Source: Chrysomallon squamiferum
Taxonomy: Eukaryota > Mollusca > Gastropoda > Neomphalida > Peltospiridae
Direction of reading: 5' to 3'
Assembly (NCBI GenBank): GCA_012295275.1
Contig: CM022677.1
Coordinates: 7,465,985 to 7,523,721, forward strand
Length of the DNA: 57,737 nt
Shown: in pieces, positions 11,795-30,237 of the stretch
Layout of the letters: the number at the start of each line of letters is the position of its first letter
Numbering within the stretch: position 1 is the first letter of the stretch
Translations under genes and position numbers: made by a program
Notes under the pieces: generated by a model
What the model was told of the DNA's origin: nothing
Databases searched by the model: none
The model's input: only the letters and a program-made list of their open reading frames with translations

Positions 11795-12450
11795 CAACGG
11801 TGCCATCTTGGATTTTGATCGGAGGTTTCCGTGAGCTCACGAAAGTTTTTAAATCTCCAAATTCAATTATTTTACGTCTATTTTCTGAACTTTTTATGAT
11901 TTAGACTGATAAAGATAAGGATGGCTATTCATATTACCAAACCATCATGTCACGTGCTACTTTTTCAACTTAAACTTTTCAAACTGGATTATTTTTGTGC
12001 AAAAGAGTGCTTAATAAAATAAAATTATAATTCGGTGAAAGATTAATGTATTAATTTTCGTATCTTAGCGGGATTGTCCTTGTTATTATTTAGAGTTACT
12101 TCCCTAGACCATAAATGAAAGAATTTCCGAATTTCCACGTCAAATTATTTTGCAGAATATCTGACATGCCAAACGATTAAAAGTGTGCTTCCAGTCTTTT
12201 ATTTGTTTCAGTTTTATTTGTTGAAATTAATGTTGAAAGGTGCATAAAGGCTATAATGTATAAACAAAACAAAAAGCAATTACGTGAATTCGTCTTTACA
12301 TCGTTATTTCAGTCGGGCAGCATCATTTGCTGTTTTCACTAATTAAACTGTATTTCTGAATTGTCGTATAATTATTTTAGAAATACTGTAATCAGTACGA
12401 GTCTTAGTAAAACGTATGAACATGTACATTGTAAAATTAAGTCTATTTTA
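11795..12450 (+). repeat. Left arm of a diverged inverted repeat
   Basis: The arm pairs in reverse complement with 17320-17970. Matching landmarks are CACGAAAGTTTTTAAA (11839 against about 17955), TTATTTAGAGTTACTTCCC (12087 against about 17650), TTTATTTGTTTCA (12199) and ACTGTAATCAGTACGAGTCT (12384). Substitutions and small indels throughout show that it is old. Confidence 0.85.
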
Positions 12451-12551
12451 TATCCTCAGCACCCATCAGGGGCGTTGCTAGGTTTGAAAGTTAAGGGGAG
12501 AAAACACGCCATCTCAGTGTGTACAACCTATGTTAGAACATATTATTAATA

Positions 12552-13281
12552 CAGTATACCCTCACCTGTTCGCGGTTCCCCATTCGCGGCCCCGCATATT
12601 CGCGGGTTGGGCTCTTAACCCTATCGCATCGTATGCTGGTATACCAGGCGAGCGTCATAACGTCACAAATACAAATGCTCGGTAAACCGCACAAACAATA
12701 TCAAATTTTTTCAATTATTATTGCAATACAGTACGTATTTTTTTTTATAAATGCATACACTGTATGTACAGTGCATATTTTTTGTGACCGTGTATTAATT
12801 ATTTTTTTAATTGCATATTATTACTGAATTGTATTATTATTACCTGAACTGTGCGTACTGTATTTATCTGTCTGTTTGCCTTTAAATTTGTTCCACTTTC
12901 TGTCAATTCTAATACATATATTATACGCATAGAAAATGACTTTACGGTACAGTAATACTGTATGGGTAACTATGCTATGCGGTGTTACTGTCCTCCTGTA
13001 CTTACGTTTCTTTCTGATTAAAATATTGTTTCAGTACAAAATTAAAATGCGTTTACATTATTATTACTACATTAGTGAAATACATAACTGCATGCAATAT
13101 TACTACATTATTACTGTATTAATGAGTAAGAGTGTCTTTAGAAAGTGTTTGGGAAGCATTTAGTACCGTATATAATCTCATAATAGACGTTTTAAAACTG
13201 CATCCAATATTCGCGGTTTTTCGCTATTCGCGGGGGGGGGGGGTAAAGAACGTAACCCCCGCGAATAGCGAGGGAATACTG
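12552..13281. mobile_element. pogo/Tigger-like non-autonomous DNA transposon (MITE), 730 bases
   Basis: The element begins CAGTATACCCTCACCTGTTC and its reverse complement begins CAGTATTCCCTCGCTATTCG. It is flanked by TA on both sides (12550-12551 and 13282-13283), as expected for Tc1/mariner-pogo insertions. Inside are further CGCGG motifs near both ends and AT-rich filler. The right end carries a perfect 15-base stem (13222-13236 with 13256-13270) around a 12-G run. There is no transposase ORF. It is inserted in the spacer just inside the left inverted-repeat arm. Confidence 0.85.
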
Positions 13282-13283
13282 TA

Positions 13284-14345
13284 TGTCTATTAATGTCGCC
13301 GTCGCTACCAACGTATGGGAGTTGTTTTCAACGTTCGAAGTGAAAATAGTTTAAGGAAATTCGTTACTTAGTATTAACAATAAAATATTTGTTGATTTTA
13401 TGATTATGATTGTTGTTGTTGATGTTGTTTTTGTTATTATTATTATAATTATTATTATGATTATTATTATTTCTATTATTATTATTATTTGTCAAATATT
13501 TTAATTTTTAATAAGTCTGTACTATTTATTTATGAGATATTTATTATATATTGAAATATATAATTAGTATGATGAAATAATAAATGCGCAGGCTCTTCCT
13601 GTTTAAGATATTTCTTGATTCTTTTCGGTTGCTGAGTAGCATTTCTCAGCGGGCGCATCACCTATTAAAAAATATCATTACTATTTCTATTAATGTCGCA
13701 TCATTGCCGACTTTCCAGCATTGTTCTTAACGTCTTGGCGTACGCCTTGTTATTCTTTTTTCGCTTTTTATTCGGTGTTATTCTTATTTTCTCAGCGTTC
13801 TTGGTGTACTTCCGACTATCCTTTTTCTTCCTATTAATTCTAATTCATACTTTCCTAACGTTCAAATCCTATTCTAGAATGTATTATTAATATTTCTATT
13901 AATACCAACACCTTTGCCGTCGTAACGGCCTTGTTCTTAGCTTTCTTGGAGTATTGCTCGTTATTCTTTAGCGCTTGTTACTAATTATTCCTCATACTTT
14001 CTGAGCAGGCGCATCACCTATTAAAATATGTTATTGTGATTTCTATTAACGTTGCCCTCGTAGCCATGGTACGGGCGATGTTCCTGACGTTATTGATGTA
14101 CTCCTTTTCGGTTTTTTATTCGCTGTTATTCTTATTGTCCTATATTAAAATATATCATTATTACCTTTATTAATGTCGTCGTCATTACCGTTGTAACGGC
14201 ATTACTTCACCCTATTAGTTTGCCTTTTATTAAGTATTGTAATTAGTGTCCACATCCTACGTTAAAAAAATATCATTACTCTTTCTATTAATGAGGTCGT
14301 CATTGCCGTCGTTCCAGTATTGTTCTTAACGTCTTGGTGTACACC
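13284..14345 (+). repeat. Irregular CpG-rich satellite-like array, part 1
   Basis: A motif chain recurs five or six times: GGGCGCATCACCTATTAAAA, then TTTCTATTAATGTCGCCGTC, then CATTGCCGTCGTAACGG, then TTGTTCTTAACGTCTTGG and a TTTTTATTCGCTGTTATTC tail. Successive CTATTAATG/CTATTAACG landmarks lie near 13285, 13688, 13895, 14043, 14166 and 14279, so the period is variable (about 110-210 bases). CpG is frequent, unlike in the surrounding DNA. An interruption at 13390-13500 is an ATT-rich run. Confidence 0.75.
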
Positions 14346-14941
14346 TGATTATTGGGCGGATGGTGAAATGAATCACTGAAAAGAAGTTGCTGCAAGGTAA
14401 GATTAATGTTCATCAGACACAGGGGCACACATAGATCAGGATGAATTACATTGAGCTGTAACTTGACGCATTTTGGATGCAGGGAAAGGAATCAGAGATG
14501 ATTTGATGCATTTTTGTTCAACGGATAGATAGACCAAACAAGAGACCTTCATATAGATTAAAAGACGACATATGGAAACAGAGATAGATTGATAGATAGA
14601 TGGAAATAGAGATAGATTGATAGATAGATAGAAAATGAAAAAGGTTGATATGACCCTGTCATAGTTTGTATTAAAAAAAGATCAGCCTAACCTCGCGTCC
14701 ACTCATCTTTTCCTTTATAATATCTTACATCTCATACAGTTTTAGAAAAAGATTATTAATTTGTACGTTTCTCTGTATTCTTACCTTCTGCTAAAACGCG
14801 AGAAGTCGCAATATTAACGTCATAAATTATATTACACTATAGATTAAAATCATAATTTCAAGTAAGAACATAGATTACAGAGAATACCTGTATTTTGGGA
14901 AATATAGAGCGTACTTTCAGTTTATTTTAATTTTATTATTA

Positions 14942-14982
<41 letters not shown>

Positions 14983-16104
14983 TATAAATAATAGAAGAAA
15001 ACTGAAATGATATTCCGTTATGTAAAGAAAGCTATCACGTTTATTTTGTAAAACGAGCGCAGTTTACACTATAAATCCAATAATATTAAACAAATAAAAA
15101 TAAAGTGATATTATTAATTAAGGATACTGCTGTTTACAGGAATAAATCATATAACATCACATAATTATAAACAAGTAAAAATAAGGTTTTACTTAAGGAT
15201 ACCGCTTCTTACACTGATAATTTTATAGACTAAGAACGATATTTCATACCCAACTTTCGAGGTTATAGTGAAAATGTGATAACGTATGATATTAATGTGA
15301 TATTTCCCCATCGGAATTTACTACATTAATCTGGTCAGAATAATTTCATGTAGGGAGAGATATAAATTGTGTCGCGGAATGTCATGTTACTGGTCATAAA
15401 ACAAAGTATCACATTGTGACACTGAAAGGTGCACATTTAAATTTCAGTAATATCAATACAATAATAAATACAGCATTCATCTAACACTTCACGCGTTTCT
15501 GTCTTATTATTGATAATAAAATAACTTAATATAATAAACTATAATTCTTCAGTATACGATAAGAAGGATATTAATTTGGAAAAAATTAAAGATGTGTTTT
15601 TCAGTGTACTGGTTTAATATTACAGCTTCACTTTTACTATCAGTATATTGAGTTATATACCTAATAGAATTATAGAAGATTCTTTTTGTATTCTTTTAAT
15701 AACTGTACACTAATTGTACAAGAATAAAAAATAAAATTTTGACAAACTCAGCGTAATATTAATATTAATGTCTAAAGAAGATATTCATGTTTATATGTGA
15801 AGCGGATATTCAACTTTTATGCTACGTTAACTTTACAAAATTATTCAAAATATGAAATTATCCAAATATACCGTTAATGTCGTTTTTAATAAAATATTTC
15901 CATTTTCTGAGGCCTAGAACTGTTTTTCATCACAACAAACATTAATGTTTTTTCTCTCAAACTCAGTTTTGTCGTATAAACGGTCGTGGTGTTAGCTGCT
16001 ACTTTCTTTTTGTTTCAGGTTTCTGAATAAAGACCAAACATTAAATCTAAGCAAGGGTTCTTTTTAATATTATCACCGAAAAATATAGGAGGAAAATGTG
16101 TTTC

Positions 16105-16107
<3 letters not shown>
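14346..16107. other. Non-coding spacer of the inverted repeat
   Basis: It contains a GATA-type tetranucleotide region at about 14522-14635 and an ATT run at about 14934-14980. The rest is AT-rich with no coding support. Confidence 0.5.

Positions 16108-16155
<48 letters not shown>
16108..16155. repeat. (GT)n microsatellite
   Basis: About 22 GT units. The ORF starting in it (Cys-Val repeats) is not credible as a gene. Confidence 0.95.
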
Positions 16156-16157
<2 letters not shown>

Positions 16158-16589
16158 ATGTGAAAAAAAAGGACTCAGTATTTTTATTGAAATGTACGCA
16201 GACTAATAAAAACGTTTTCCTTATATTAATTCAGGTCTTTTGTTTTATGATTTACAGTCAGCGATCACGTGGGTTAAGAGAATTTACATTATCCTCACTT
16301 GAAGAAATCACAGTTGTTTTCACTCGAGCGTTTAAAATAAACATGTTCTATGAAAAAGGATACATTTTCAGTGATAGGTTTGATGCTGAAGTGTGCACTT
16401 GTTTAACCAACACAGGATGTTTTTCTACCGAGTTCAAGATTAATAAAGTGTAATGAAAATTATAAACAACATTCATAAATTTCTTCACTGGAATATTTAG
16501 AATACTGTTACAGAAATGTGTTCAAAGTTTTTGCTAGAGATGTGTATTGCATTCGTAACAGTTCATTCAAATTTATCTTCATTATTCCT
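16156..16589 (+). repeat. Dispersed repeat fragment shared with 44410-44570
   Basis: TGAAATGTACGCAG, a conserved TTCA(G/T)GTCTTTTGTTT block and GATTAATAAAG(T/C)GTAA occur in the same order here (16187-16453) and at 44457-44552. Both are close to copies of the CpG-rich satellite, so the two may be parts of one larger repeat family. Confidence 0.55.
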
Positions 16590-17195
16590 CGAATGTTCTG
16601 AGCGGGCGCATCACGTATTAAAACATATTATTTTAATTTCTATTAATGTAAATCAAAACCGGCGTTATCTATGTTAATGTCACCGTCATTAGCGTCGTAA
16701 TGGCGTTGTTCTCAACGTTCTGGTGTACTTCTCGCTATCCTTTTACTTTTTATTAACTATTATTCATAGTAGTTATAATTTTCTTGCGTTCAAATGCTAT
16801 ACTTAAAATGTATTATTACTATTTCTATTAACATCACCGTAATTGCTGTCGTTGATCCTAGCTTTGTTGCTGTACTTCTAATTATTGTTTTGCGATTTTT
16901 ATTAGTCATTACTCATATTTTCTGAGCTATTAAAATATATTACTCAACTTTGTATTAATGTCGCCGTCGTTGCCTTCGTACCGGATTGTTCCTAACGTAG
17001 TTATTACAGTGCTTCTCATTGTTCTTCTTTATTTTTTATCACCTAGTATTATTATTTCTGAGCGTGCGCATACTGTATTAAAATATATTATTAATATATC
17101 TTTATTATTACTGTGAACGTTGGCGACGTTGCTGTTGAAACCCGCGCTGTCCTTCACGGCTTGGTGGACCTCTCATTATTCTTTTTAGCGGGCCA
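16590..17195 (+). repeat. Irregular CpG-rich satellite-like array, part 2
   Basis: The same motif chain as 13284-14345, in the same orientation: GAGCGGGCGCATCAC at about 16598, TTTCTATTAATG, GTCACCGTCATTAGCGTCGT (about 16678), ATTAATGTCGCCGTCGTTGC (about 16955) and GAGCGTGCGCAT (about 17056). Confidence 0.7.
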
Positions 17196-17204
17196 CTCAT
17201 TATG

Positions 17205-17243
<39 letters not shown>

Positions 17244-17275
17244 GTTATTGTTATTATTATTATTATTATTATGTT
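17196..17275. repeat. (ATT)n microsatellite
   Basis: Interrupted ATT repeat of about 70 bases. Confidence 0.9.
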
Positions 17276-17319
17276 GTGTTGTTTTTATTATTATCATTAT
17301 TAATATTATTTATCTTCTT

Positions 17320-17970
17320 AATTTTACAGTCTACATGTTCGTAACTTGAAATCCTGTATATACGTTTTACTAAGACTCATACTGATTACAGTATTTCTAT
17401 ACGCCAGTATATACAATTAGTTCGATAAAATAGAGAATGATGAAATAAAAATGTAAGAACAAATTCACGTATTTTTTTTATTTTTTATACATTATACGCC
17501 TTTATTACACAATAATTTCAACAAATAAAATGAAACAAATAAAAGACCGGAACACACGTTTAATCATTTGGTTTGTCAGATAATATGCAAAATAAGCTGA
17601 CGTCGAAATATTGAAGTTCTTTGATTGACGGTCCAGGGGAAGTAACTCTAAATAATAAAAAATGACACTCCAGCTCAGATCATTCTGCTAAACAAATTTG
17701 TAACTTGAAAAATAATAAGAAAAACCAAAAAAATTGGATGGAAAGTAAAATGCAGGTATAGGATCTAAGTTTATATATTTTATCTACTCACAATGACGTT
17801 AACTGAATTCTTAGCCACTTTGAAAAGTTTAATTAAGTTGAAAAAATAGTTACTAAAGGCGCAGGAGATCACGGTTTGATATTAGGAACAACCATCCTTA
17901 TCAGTGTAAATCATAAAATGTTCAGAAAATAGACGTTAAATAATTGAATTTGGAAGTTTAAAAACTTTCG
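17320..17970 (-). repeat. Right arm of the diverged inverted repeat
   Basis: Reverse-complement partner of 11795-12450. Similarity reappears outward in patches up to the LRR-like exon at 19190-19325, which pairs with 7279-7459. The whole palindrome is therefore about 12 kb, with a right arm that has lost most of its length. Confidence 0.85.
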
Positions 17971-18129
17971 TGAGGTCACGGAGAGTGCTGTGAGTAATCT
18001 TAATTATAACTGTTTTATAATAATAATAGCAGTAGTGGTAGTAGTAATAATAATAATAATAATAAAACCCAATAATAGAAATTATTTTTATATTTATATA
18101 TGTATACCTGTGAAAAACAAATTCTTATT

Positions 18130-18260
18130 TTCTCTTCTTCTTCATCTTCTTCTTCGTTATCTTCTTCTTATTATTATTATTATTATTGTCATTATTATTG
18201 TTATTATTACTGTCATTATTATTGTTATTATTAATATTATTATTGTCATTGTTATTGTTA
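18130..18260. repeat. CTT and ATT/GTT trinucleotide tracts
   Basis: A CTT-rich stretch followed by interrupted ATTATTGTC repeats. The long ORF over 17990-18430 follows from this composition. Confidence 0.8.
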
Positions 18261-18358
18261 TTATTAATTGCCCAGTATTATCAATAGCTACCATTGTTAT
18301 TCTACTACTGAAAAAAATAGTTACTAACTGTGACTTTCAACACACTAAATCTACCGTA

Positions 18359-18877
18359 TATACTTGTGTACAAGGCGACATTATGTATAAGTCGATGTGT
18401 ATTTTAAGACCAAAAATTGCGTCATTTTAGATATTACTTGTGTATAAGTCGACTGCAGATTCTAGGCAATTACAGAATTACACAAGTGAGTTTTGTTTAT
18501 GAAATTAGGACCGATATTTAGTGCAAACTGGCAGAGAAGTCTGCATTCCTAGATCATTGCAAGACGCCGTAAGGCATACCGCCGTAGTGACGGTTTTCTT
18601 GCTTTAAAATGTATTTTTATGTCATTAAATGGAAGAATATCATGTTTTACATTCATATTTGGTTTTGTTATTTAATTTTTCAAAATTGTTTATATGATAA
18701 AATTATATTTTTGAAAAGCTGAAAGACCGCGATTATTTTAAATGCATCCCGTAGCAAAAAATAGTCAAAATGGCGACTCTTCAGCAACAGCTACACAAGC
18801 ATTACCTATGTATAAGTCGAGCCCCAAAATATTACCTTAATATAGTCTCCCAAAAATTCGACTTATACACAAGTATA
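18359..18877. mobile_element. Short DNA transposon (MITE) with TATACTTGTGTA ends, about 519 bases
   Basis: The left end TATACTTGTGTACAAGGCGA and the reverse complement of the right end, TATACTTGTGTATAAGTCGA, form a 20-base terminal inverted repeat with two mismatches. Copies of GTATAAGTCGA also lie inside (about 18442 and 18811). There is no transposase. The ends resemble a common class of pogo-like MITEs in animals; the assignment is from memory. TATA-rich flanks make the exact border and target duplication uncertain. Confidence 0.7.
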
Positions 18878-18960
18878 TATTATATATTATATATCTAGAT
18901 TTACCACTATGTCTGTTACTGCTATTTCTACACATGTTAATACTACTATTTTTTCTGTTA

Positions 18961-18961
18961 T

Positions 18962-19025
<64 letters not shown>
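18961..19025. repeat. (ACT)n microsatellite
   Basis: About 21 ACT units. It is the inverted counterpart of GTA-rich DNA in the left arm. Confidence 0.95.
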
Positions 19026-19169
19026 GTGGTGTCTGCAGTTATTTACTACCTCCTCTTATTGTATGTACCACTATACAACTTAAGCTAATTCTACCACAGT
19101 TATCACTGTCACTGTTACTGCTGCAATTACTACTACTAGTACTGTTACTACTAAAACTACAACTATTAC

Positions 19170-19325
19170 CATTAAGACTGAACTGCAGTTGTTTAACCAA
19201 ACAGCTGTTTCAGTTTCTTGTAGAACGTTTCCATGCAAAACTCCTTTCTTTGAAAGATGTGGACATTGGAAATTATCCTGATTTTTGTGTATCTGTCATT
19301 GACGATTTAGTTAAACTTACTTCAG
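19170..19325 (+). pseudogene. LRR-like exon fragment, inverted copy with intact core
   Basis: Plus-strand reading gives LNCSCLTKQLFQFLVERF, then HAKLLSLKDVDIGNYPDFCV and SVIDDLVKLTS, ending at a donor CAG|GTAATT (19325/19326). It pairs in reverse complement with 7279-7459 but keeps the 14 bases missing there, so both LRR segments are in one frame. The 5' side of the exon has been overwritten by ACT-type trinucleotide DNA, with no acceptor, so this copy is also defective. Confidence 0.45.
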
Positions 19326-19384
19326 GTAATTTTTTTTTTATTAAAGTAAACACTTTTTTTTGAATTTTATAAATTTTAAATAAT

Positions 19385-19385
<1 letters not shown>

Positions 19386-19469
<84 letters not shown>
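19386..19469. repeat. (CT)n microsatellite, about 42 units
   Basis: Pure CT run, 400 bases before the start of block Y. The Arg-Glu ORFs on the minus strand are artefacts. Confidence 0.97.
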
Positions 19470-19472
<3 letters not shown>

Positions 19473-20220
19473 CCATCTCTGACTCTTTTCTCTGTCTCTC
19501 GCTTTCTGTCCATATCTTATCTTCTGCATATTCTATCTGTAAATATCGCTTTGTTTTTATTTTCTGATTTGTTTCTTTACCCATCTTTACCACCCTCATT
19601 CTACTTAACACTCTCTCTTCAATCAAAATTAGCCCAAAGACTGGTACAAAAATATTATTATTAGAATTATTTCACCCAGAAATTAGTCAATAAACTTATT
19701 ATTAGAAATTACACATATTTCCTATTTATTATTTACACATTGAGAAAATGGAAACCTATATTCAAAGCATTCTGTTGGCAATCAGAAATTACAACAAACG
19801 GACATTTATTTCTCAAAACATACACTTTTTTATTACTTTGAGTCAACCAAACAAAAGCTAAAGAAAATAAGTTTCTTCAACATGTAGGTTTATTGACGTT
19901 TGAAAATTTATATTCATATATTATCTTCTTTTTTATAATTTAAATCAAATACTGATTTTTATTTTTACATCTACATGGCAATATTGGTTTTAACCTCCAT
20001 ATTGCAGTATTTATTTAGATTTTTTAACCAGTATATGTCAATTTTTTTTTTTTTTTTTTTTTTTCACCTGCTTTCAGCTAAAGTATAATTATAATAACAT
20101 AATTTATATATATATAAATTAAATTTTTATTTCTTTACTGCACTACTTTATTTTTTACCTCCATTCAGCAGTTTTGATTTTATATTTCCTGGGTACAGCA
20201 ACATTTATATTTATTTTCAG

Positions 20221-22615
<2,395 letters not shown>

Positions 22616-25600
22616 TTTACTCTAAAATGCATTTTGGATATTGTGAGGAAGAGGATTCTAGACTGATTAACAATAAGATTGAGTGACAGGGTAGGACCTG
22701 AGTTGGAATTCAAGGGTAGGAATGGCATTTGTCTATTTTTATTCTTTTCTTTTTCTTTTTCTTTTTTTTTCTTTAGGGTTTTTTGTTTTATTATTATTAT
22801 TAATATTGTTATTTTATTTTTTATTTTTTATTGTTATTATTTTTATTATTATTAAAAAAAAATTATTACTTTTTTATTGTTATTATTATTATTATTAAGT
22901 TTTTATTTATTTTAACTCTAAGACAAATATACATACATCAAAATGGGGTTTTAAGAGACTGTTCCTCTGCTTGACAGATTTGAGTTGATTCCAGAATATC
23001 CTAGGTCAGGCCTTATATATTTCCCTTCAAACAAAAAATAAATAATAACGTATACCATTTGGAGTGCTTGGTAAAAAGTGCCTTTAATTTTTTGAAACTA
23101 TTAAATCTATATTCTTTTCTTCTTTTTTCAAATATACGTGTGGCTTTTTGGTGATGTTTTTCTATGAATTTTATGTTGGACCTGCATTTAGTTACACTGA
23201 GAATTGTTTTTGAGGATGCATTACTTTTTGAAAATATCTTTTTTTTTAATTTTTTTTTTCAAATACAGAAATATTAGCGAGCATTATTTAAAGCATCTTC
23301 TTCTTATTATTATTTAATAATAATCAATTTTTGATAAGACACATTTCGGAATATATTTAAACAAACAATAGTGGGTTTACCTCTAATGAAATTTTAATAT
23401 TTTTTCAAGAATTATACTGAATAAAATTTCACAAGGGTAAAATAAATCTTTAAAGTTTGATTATAAAATTTGATTTTGCTGATACTTTTAAATAAACGAT
23501 AAAAAGAAAAAAGATTTTTCTTGGATATATGAGTATGCATGAATGTTGACTGACTGGTTTTTTTGTTATGATTAACTGAATTTTACATGAGAAAATGTAT
23601 TATCTATTGGACTATTTTCACCAACAGATAACTGTTGTTACATTATCATCATTACATTATTATCCTCAGATGATATTATTTCATGACATAATATTGATAC
23701 TGGTTAAAATGTTTTGTTTGTTTCAGGTTAGACTAAGTCATGTTTTTCTTTCTAATTCTTGATTTTGAAAGGATTATGTTGTTTGCAAAGCTTGAATATT
23801 GTGATCAGTTCAGCTGTCATTTTTTGAAAATCACAAATCAATTGATAACTGTTAAAAGAAATAATGACAAAACAAATTTTGTTTTTTAAAGCAGAGCCTT
23901 AATCTGTCTATCAATCTATCTAAATCTATACACATAGATACATAGATAGATAGATATAAAATGCTGCAATTAATATAAGATTAATGGTATTATTTGTTTG
24001 TTGCATTAATTTTTATTTGCATTTATAATAATATTTTGTATGCATGTTTACAAAATAAATAACAAATTATACACATTTGTACAAATATATATTAAGCATA
24101 CTGTTTCATGTAATCATATTAGCCTTTATTAGTGATATAAATACTAACAAATTATTTTTGTTCTTGTTTTCTTTCATTTATTATTAAGAATTTTGTTTTG
24201 TTTTTTTACTGTGTGGCTGTTAGCTGCCCTGGACTATTCTCCTCATGTAGCAAATGCGTTATTACTCACTTGTATATAATTAATTAATAAATAACTTGGT
24301 TTTCAGTTCAAAAATGTATAAACTGTTCATTTTATCAATACAGAAATATTTGTTCATACATAAGTTGCAGGGAATCATGCCTTGAAGATCATCTTATTTC
24401 TTTAATGACATTTCAGCATTTATGTATCATATGTTCCTAACCATCATTGTATAATGAGAAAACTTATAAAAACAGCTACTAACATCAAAAGCTATGAAGG
24501 CAGGGTTTAAGATTAAAATTTATTTCAATTGACCTGGTTTATAAAACATTTTTTATTTTCAGCAGCATACAGATGTATTTACCACCTCCATAATCTACTA
24601 TACATAAAGATGGCAGTAAATCTAATATAAACAGTTTTAAACTCTCAAGTTGACAGTTATTTTATACTTGACATATTTGTGCAGGGAAATGAGTGAACAT
24701 TGAAGTATCTGCAGTTATTTGATACCTTTTGTCCTCATCTAATATATATTATTATAACAGGCTTACTAGGGACAAGGTACATGATGTACTAAACAAATAA
24801 CATGAAAGTATCACATACCAACAGTAAGTGCTGATTTTAAACCTGTGTCAACAAATTTTAAAATTCTCCACATTATATGGACTGTTTGCAGCACTACATT
24901 TGAAAAGTGAGAATAATAGATAGTCCTATATTTTTTTGGTTATAAAGTATGATATTCAGCTTAAGATAACATCACAATTAAATTGTACTGAAAAGAATAG
25001 GGAAAACAAATCCTATTGTTTTTGTTGCATATTTTTTTATTACATTATATTATTCTTATACATTTTGTTATCAGTGAAAATGAGAATCCATACAAAATCA
25101 TAAAGCTATAAAAGAAAAACATTTGAGAATATACATAATAATAGTACTAATAAAGGATAGAAATAAACATTAAACATAGAAATCTGTAAGAAAAGTTATA
25201 CTGTACCACAAAATACCTTCATTATTCCAAAACCAAACAGAATATAAATTTGTTTTTGTAGAAATAGTAAATAATAATAAAAATTAATTCTGCAAAAATT
25301 AAAAAATAAAATAAAATAAAAAAATAAATGAAGCAAATCATTCTAAGATGTTTTATATAAACTGCATTAAAAACTTCGTTCATTTAACAATATATATATA
25401 TATATATATATAATCTGCTTCATTTATTGTTTCTTTTCTCTTTCTGTATATATAGACACACACACACACACATGGGTTAAATAAAAATAATAAATGATGA
25501 TCAGATTTGTAATATTTCTGTTACAGTAATAGTTGGGTGTACAGTATTAGTCAAATGATAAAGAAAATATAAACTGATTTCAAATCAAATTTACAAATAA

Positions 25601-26541
25601 AAAAATATGGATTATTTATAATACATATTTAAATCTAAAAAATAACAGTACAGTAATATAAATATTTAAAAGCAGATCTGCAAATGAAATTATATTTATT
25701 AGATAAATTATAAATTAGATAATAGAATTAATGCGGTGTATTTTGAATCATAATATTCTAAGTTTAAACTAATGTTGATAAGAATATAAATAATTTTACA
25801 TAAAAATATAAATTAGAAATATTTATATTCATGACTTTGCAATAAAATTAATTATATTGTTATCATATTGTAACAAATTTAACTCTTTAATTTAAAATTA
25901 TTTATAATGCTGGTCATCCATTAGATATTTTTCATCATATGACAATATTTTCTGTCCTGTATAAAACATTTTAGAAATTCAAGATTATAAAATGTTATCA
26001 AAATAATACAACTGGATCAAATTTCAAAAGCAAATGAATAGTTTTACGTATAAAAATGTTCATGATGTTTAACAGTTAGTGTATCAAAAGTCTTTACTTA
26101 AAACTAAATGATAAAAAATAAAATAAAAACTCCAGATCATTGCTTATGTAAATATCTTCAAAAACTGTAACTGATTTTTATTTTTTTAATTATTTGGTTG
26201 CCCGTATAAAAAGTAGAAGTAGTAGCAGAATAAATAGAAACAGGATCCTTAATGTAAATTGTTAAATTATTTTTCTTAACTAAATACAATATCAGCATAA
26301 AATGATACAAATGAAAGTTATATTTTTTTTAAAATGACTACATAATTAGAGAATAATAAAAAATAACTATATGATCACAGTATAGGTTTAATGTGGTTAA
26401 CAATGGCAAAATTTCACCAGTTTGTTTAGTGTCAGTTATTAAAAATAACACGTATCTGAATTGAGCACTGGATGTGTTGCTATGGTCTGCATACCTGCTT
26501 ATACACACGTCTGTAAATTCATTGATCACAGGTAAGCTTGC
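22616..26541. other. Intergenic region between converging FECH and SLC5 genes
   Basis: About 3.9 kb without coding signal. It holds ATT-rich runs at 22785-22900, a GATA run near 23940 and short AT and CA runs near 25390-25470. It is matched throughout by 53461-57462 in copy 2. Confidence 0.7.
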
Positions 26542-29891
<3,350 letters not shown>

Positions 29892-30037
29892 CTACAACGT
29901 AAAATTTAGTTTAAAAACAGCAGTAGTTTATCATTACAGAATAGTTAAAATATAGTCTTTAGAAATTCTAAAAATAACAGAGATAATCTGCTCATCATTT
30001 CACAGTTTCCAACAGTTACTCTATTTAGATATTTATT

Positions 30038-30237
30038 NNNNNNNNNNNNNNNNNNNNNNNNNNNNNNNNNNNNNNNNNNNNNNNNNNNNNNNNNNNNNNN
30101 NNNNNNNNNNNNNNNNNNNNNNNNNNNNNNNNNNNNNNNNNNNNNNNNNNNNNNNNNNNNNNNNNNNNNNNNNNNNNNNNNNNNNNNNNNNNNNNNNNNN
30201 NNNNNNNNNNNNNNNNNNNNNNNNNNNNNNNNNNNNN
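30038..30237. other. Assembly gap of 200 N
   Basis: Exactly 200 unknown bases. It interrupts the SLC5 gene before its 5' exons and separates X-Y from X'-Y'. The order and distance of the two halves rest on scaffolding. Confidence 1.

Noticed and set aside
13693-13890. Hydrophobic 65-codon ORF as a membrane peptide
   Set aside because: It lies inside a satellite unit and is not kept open in the other units.
17990-18430. 146-codon ORF rich in Ile and Val
   Set aside because: It spans ATT/CTT microsatellites and the start of a MITE.
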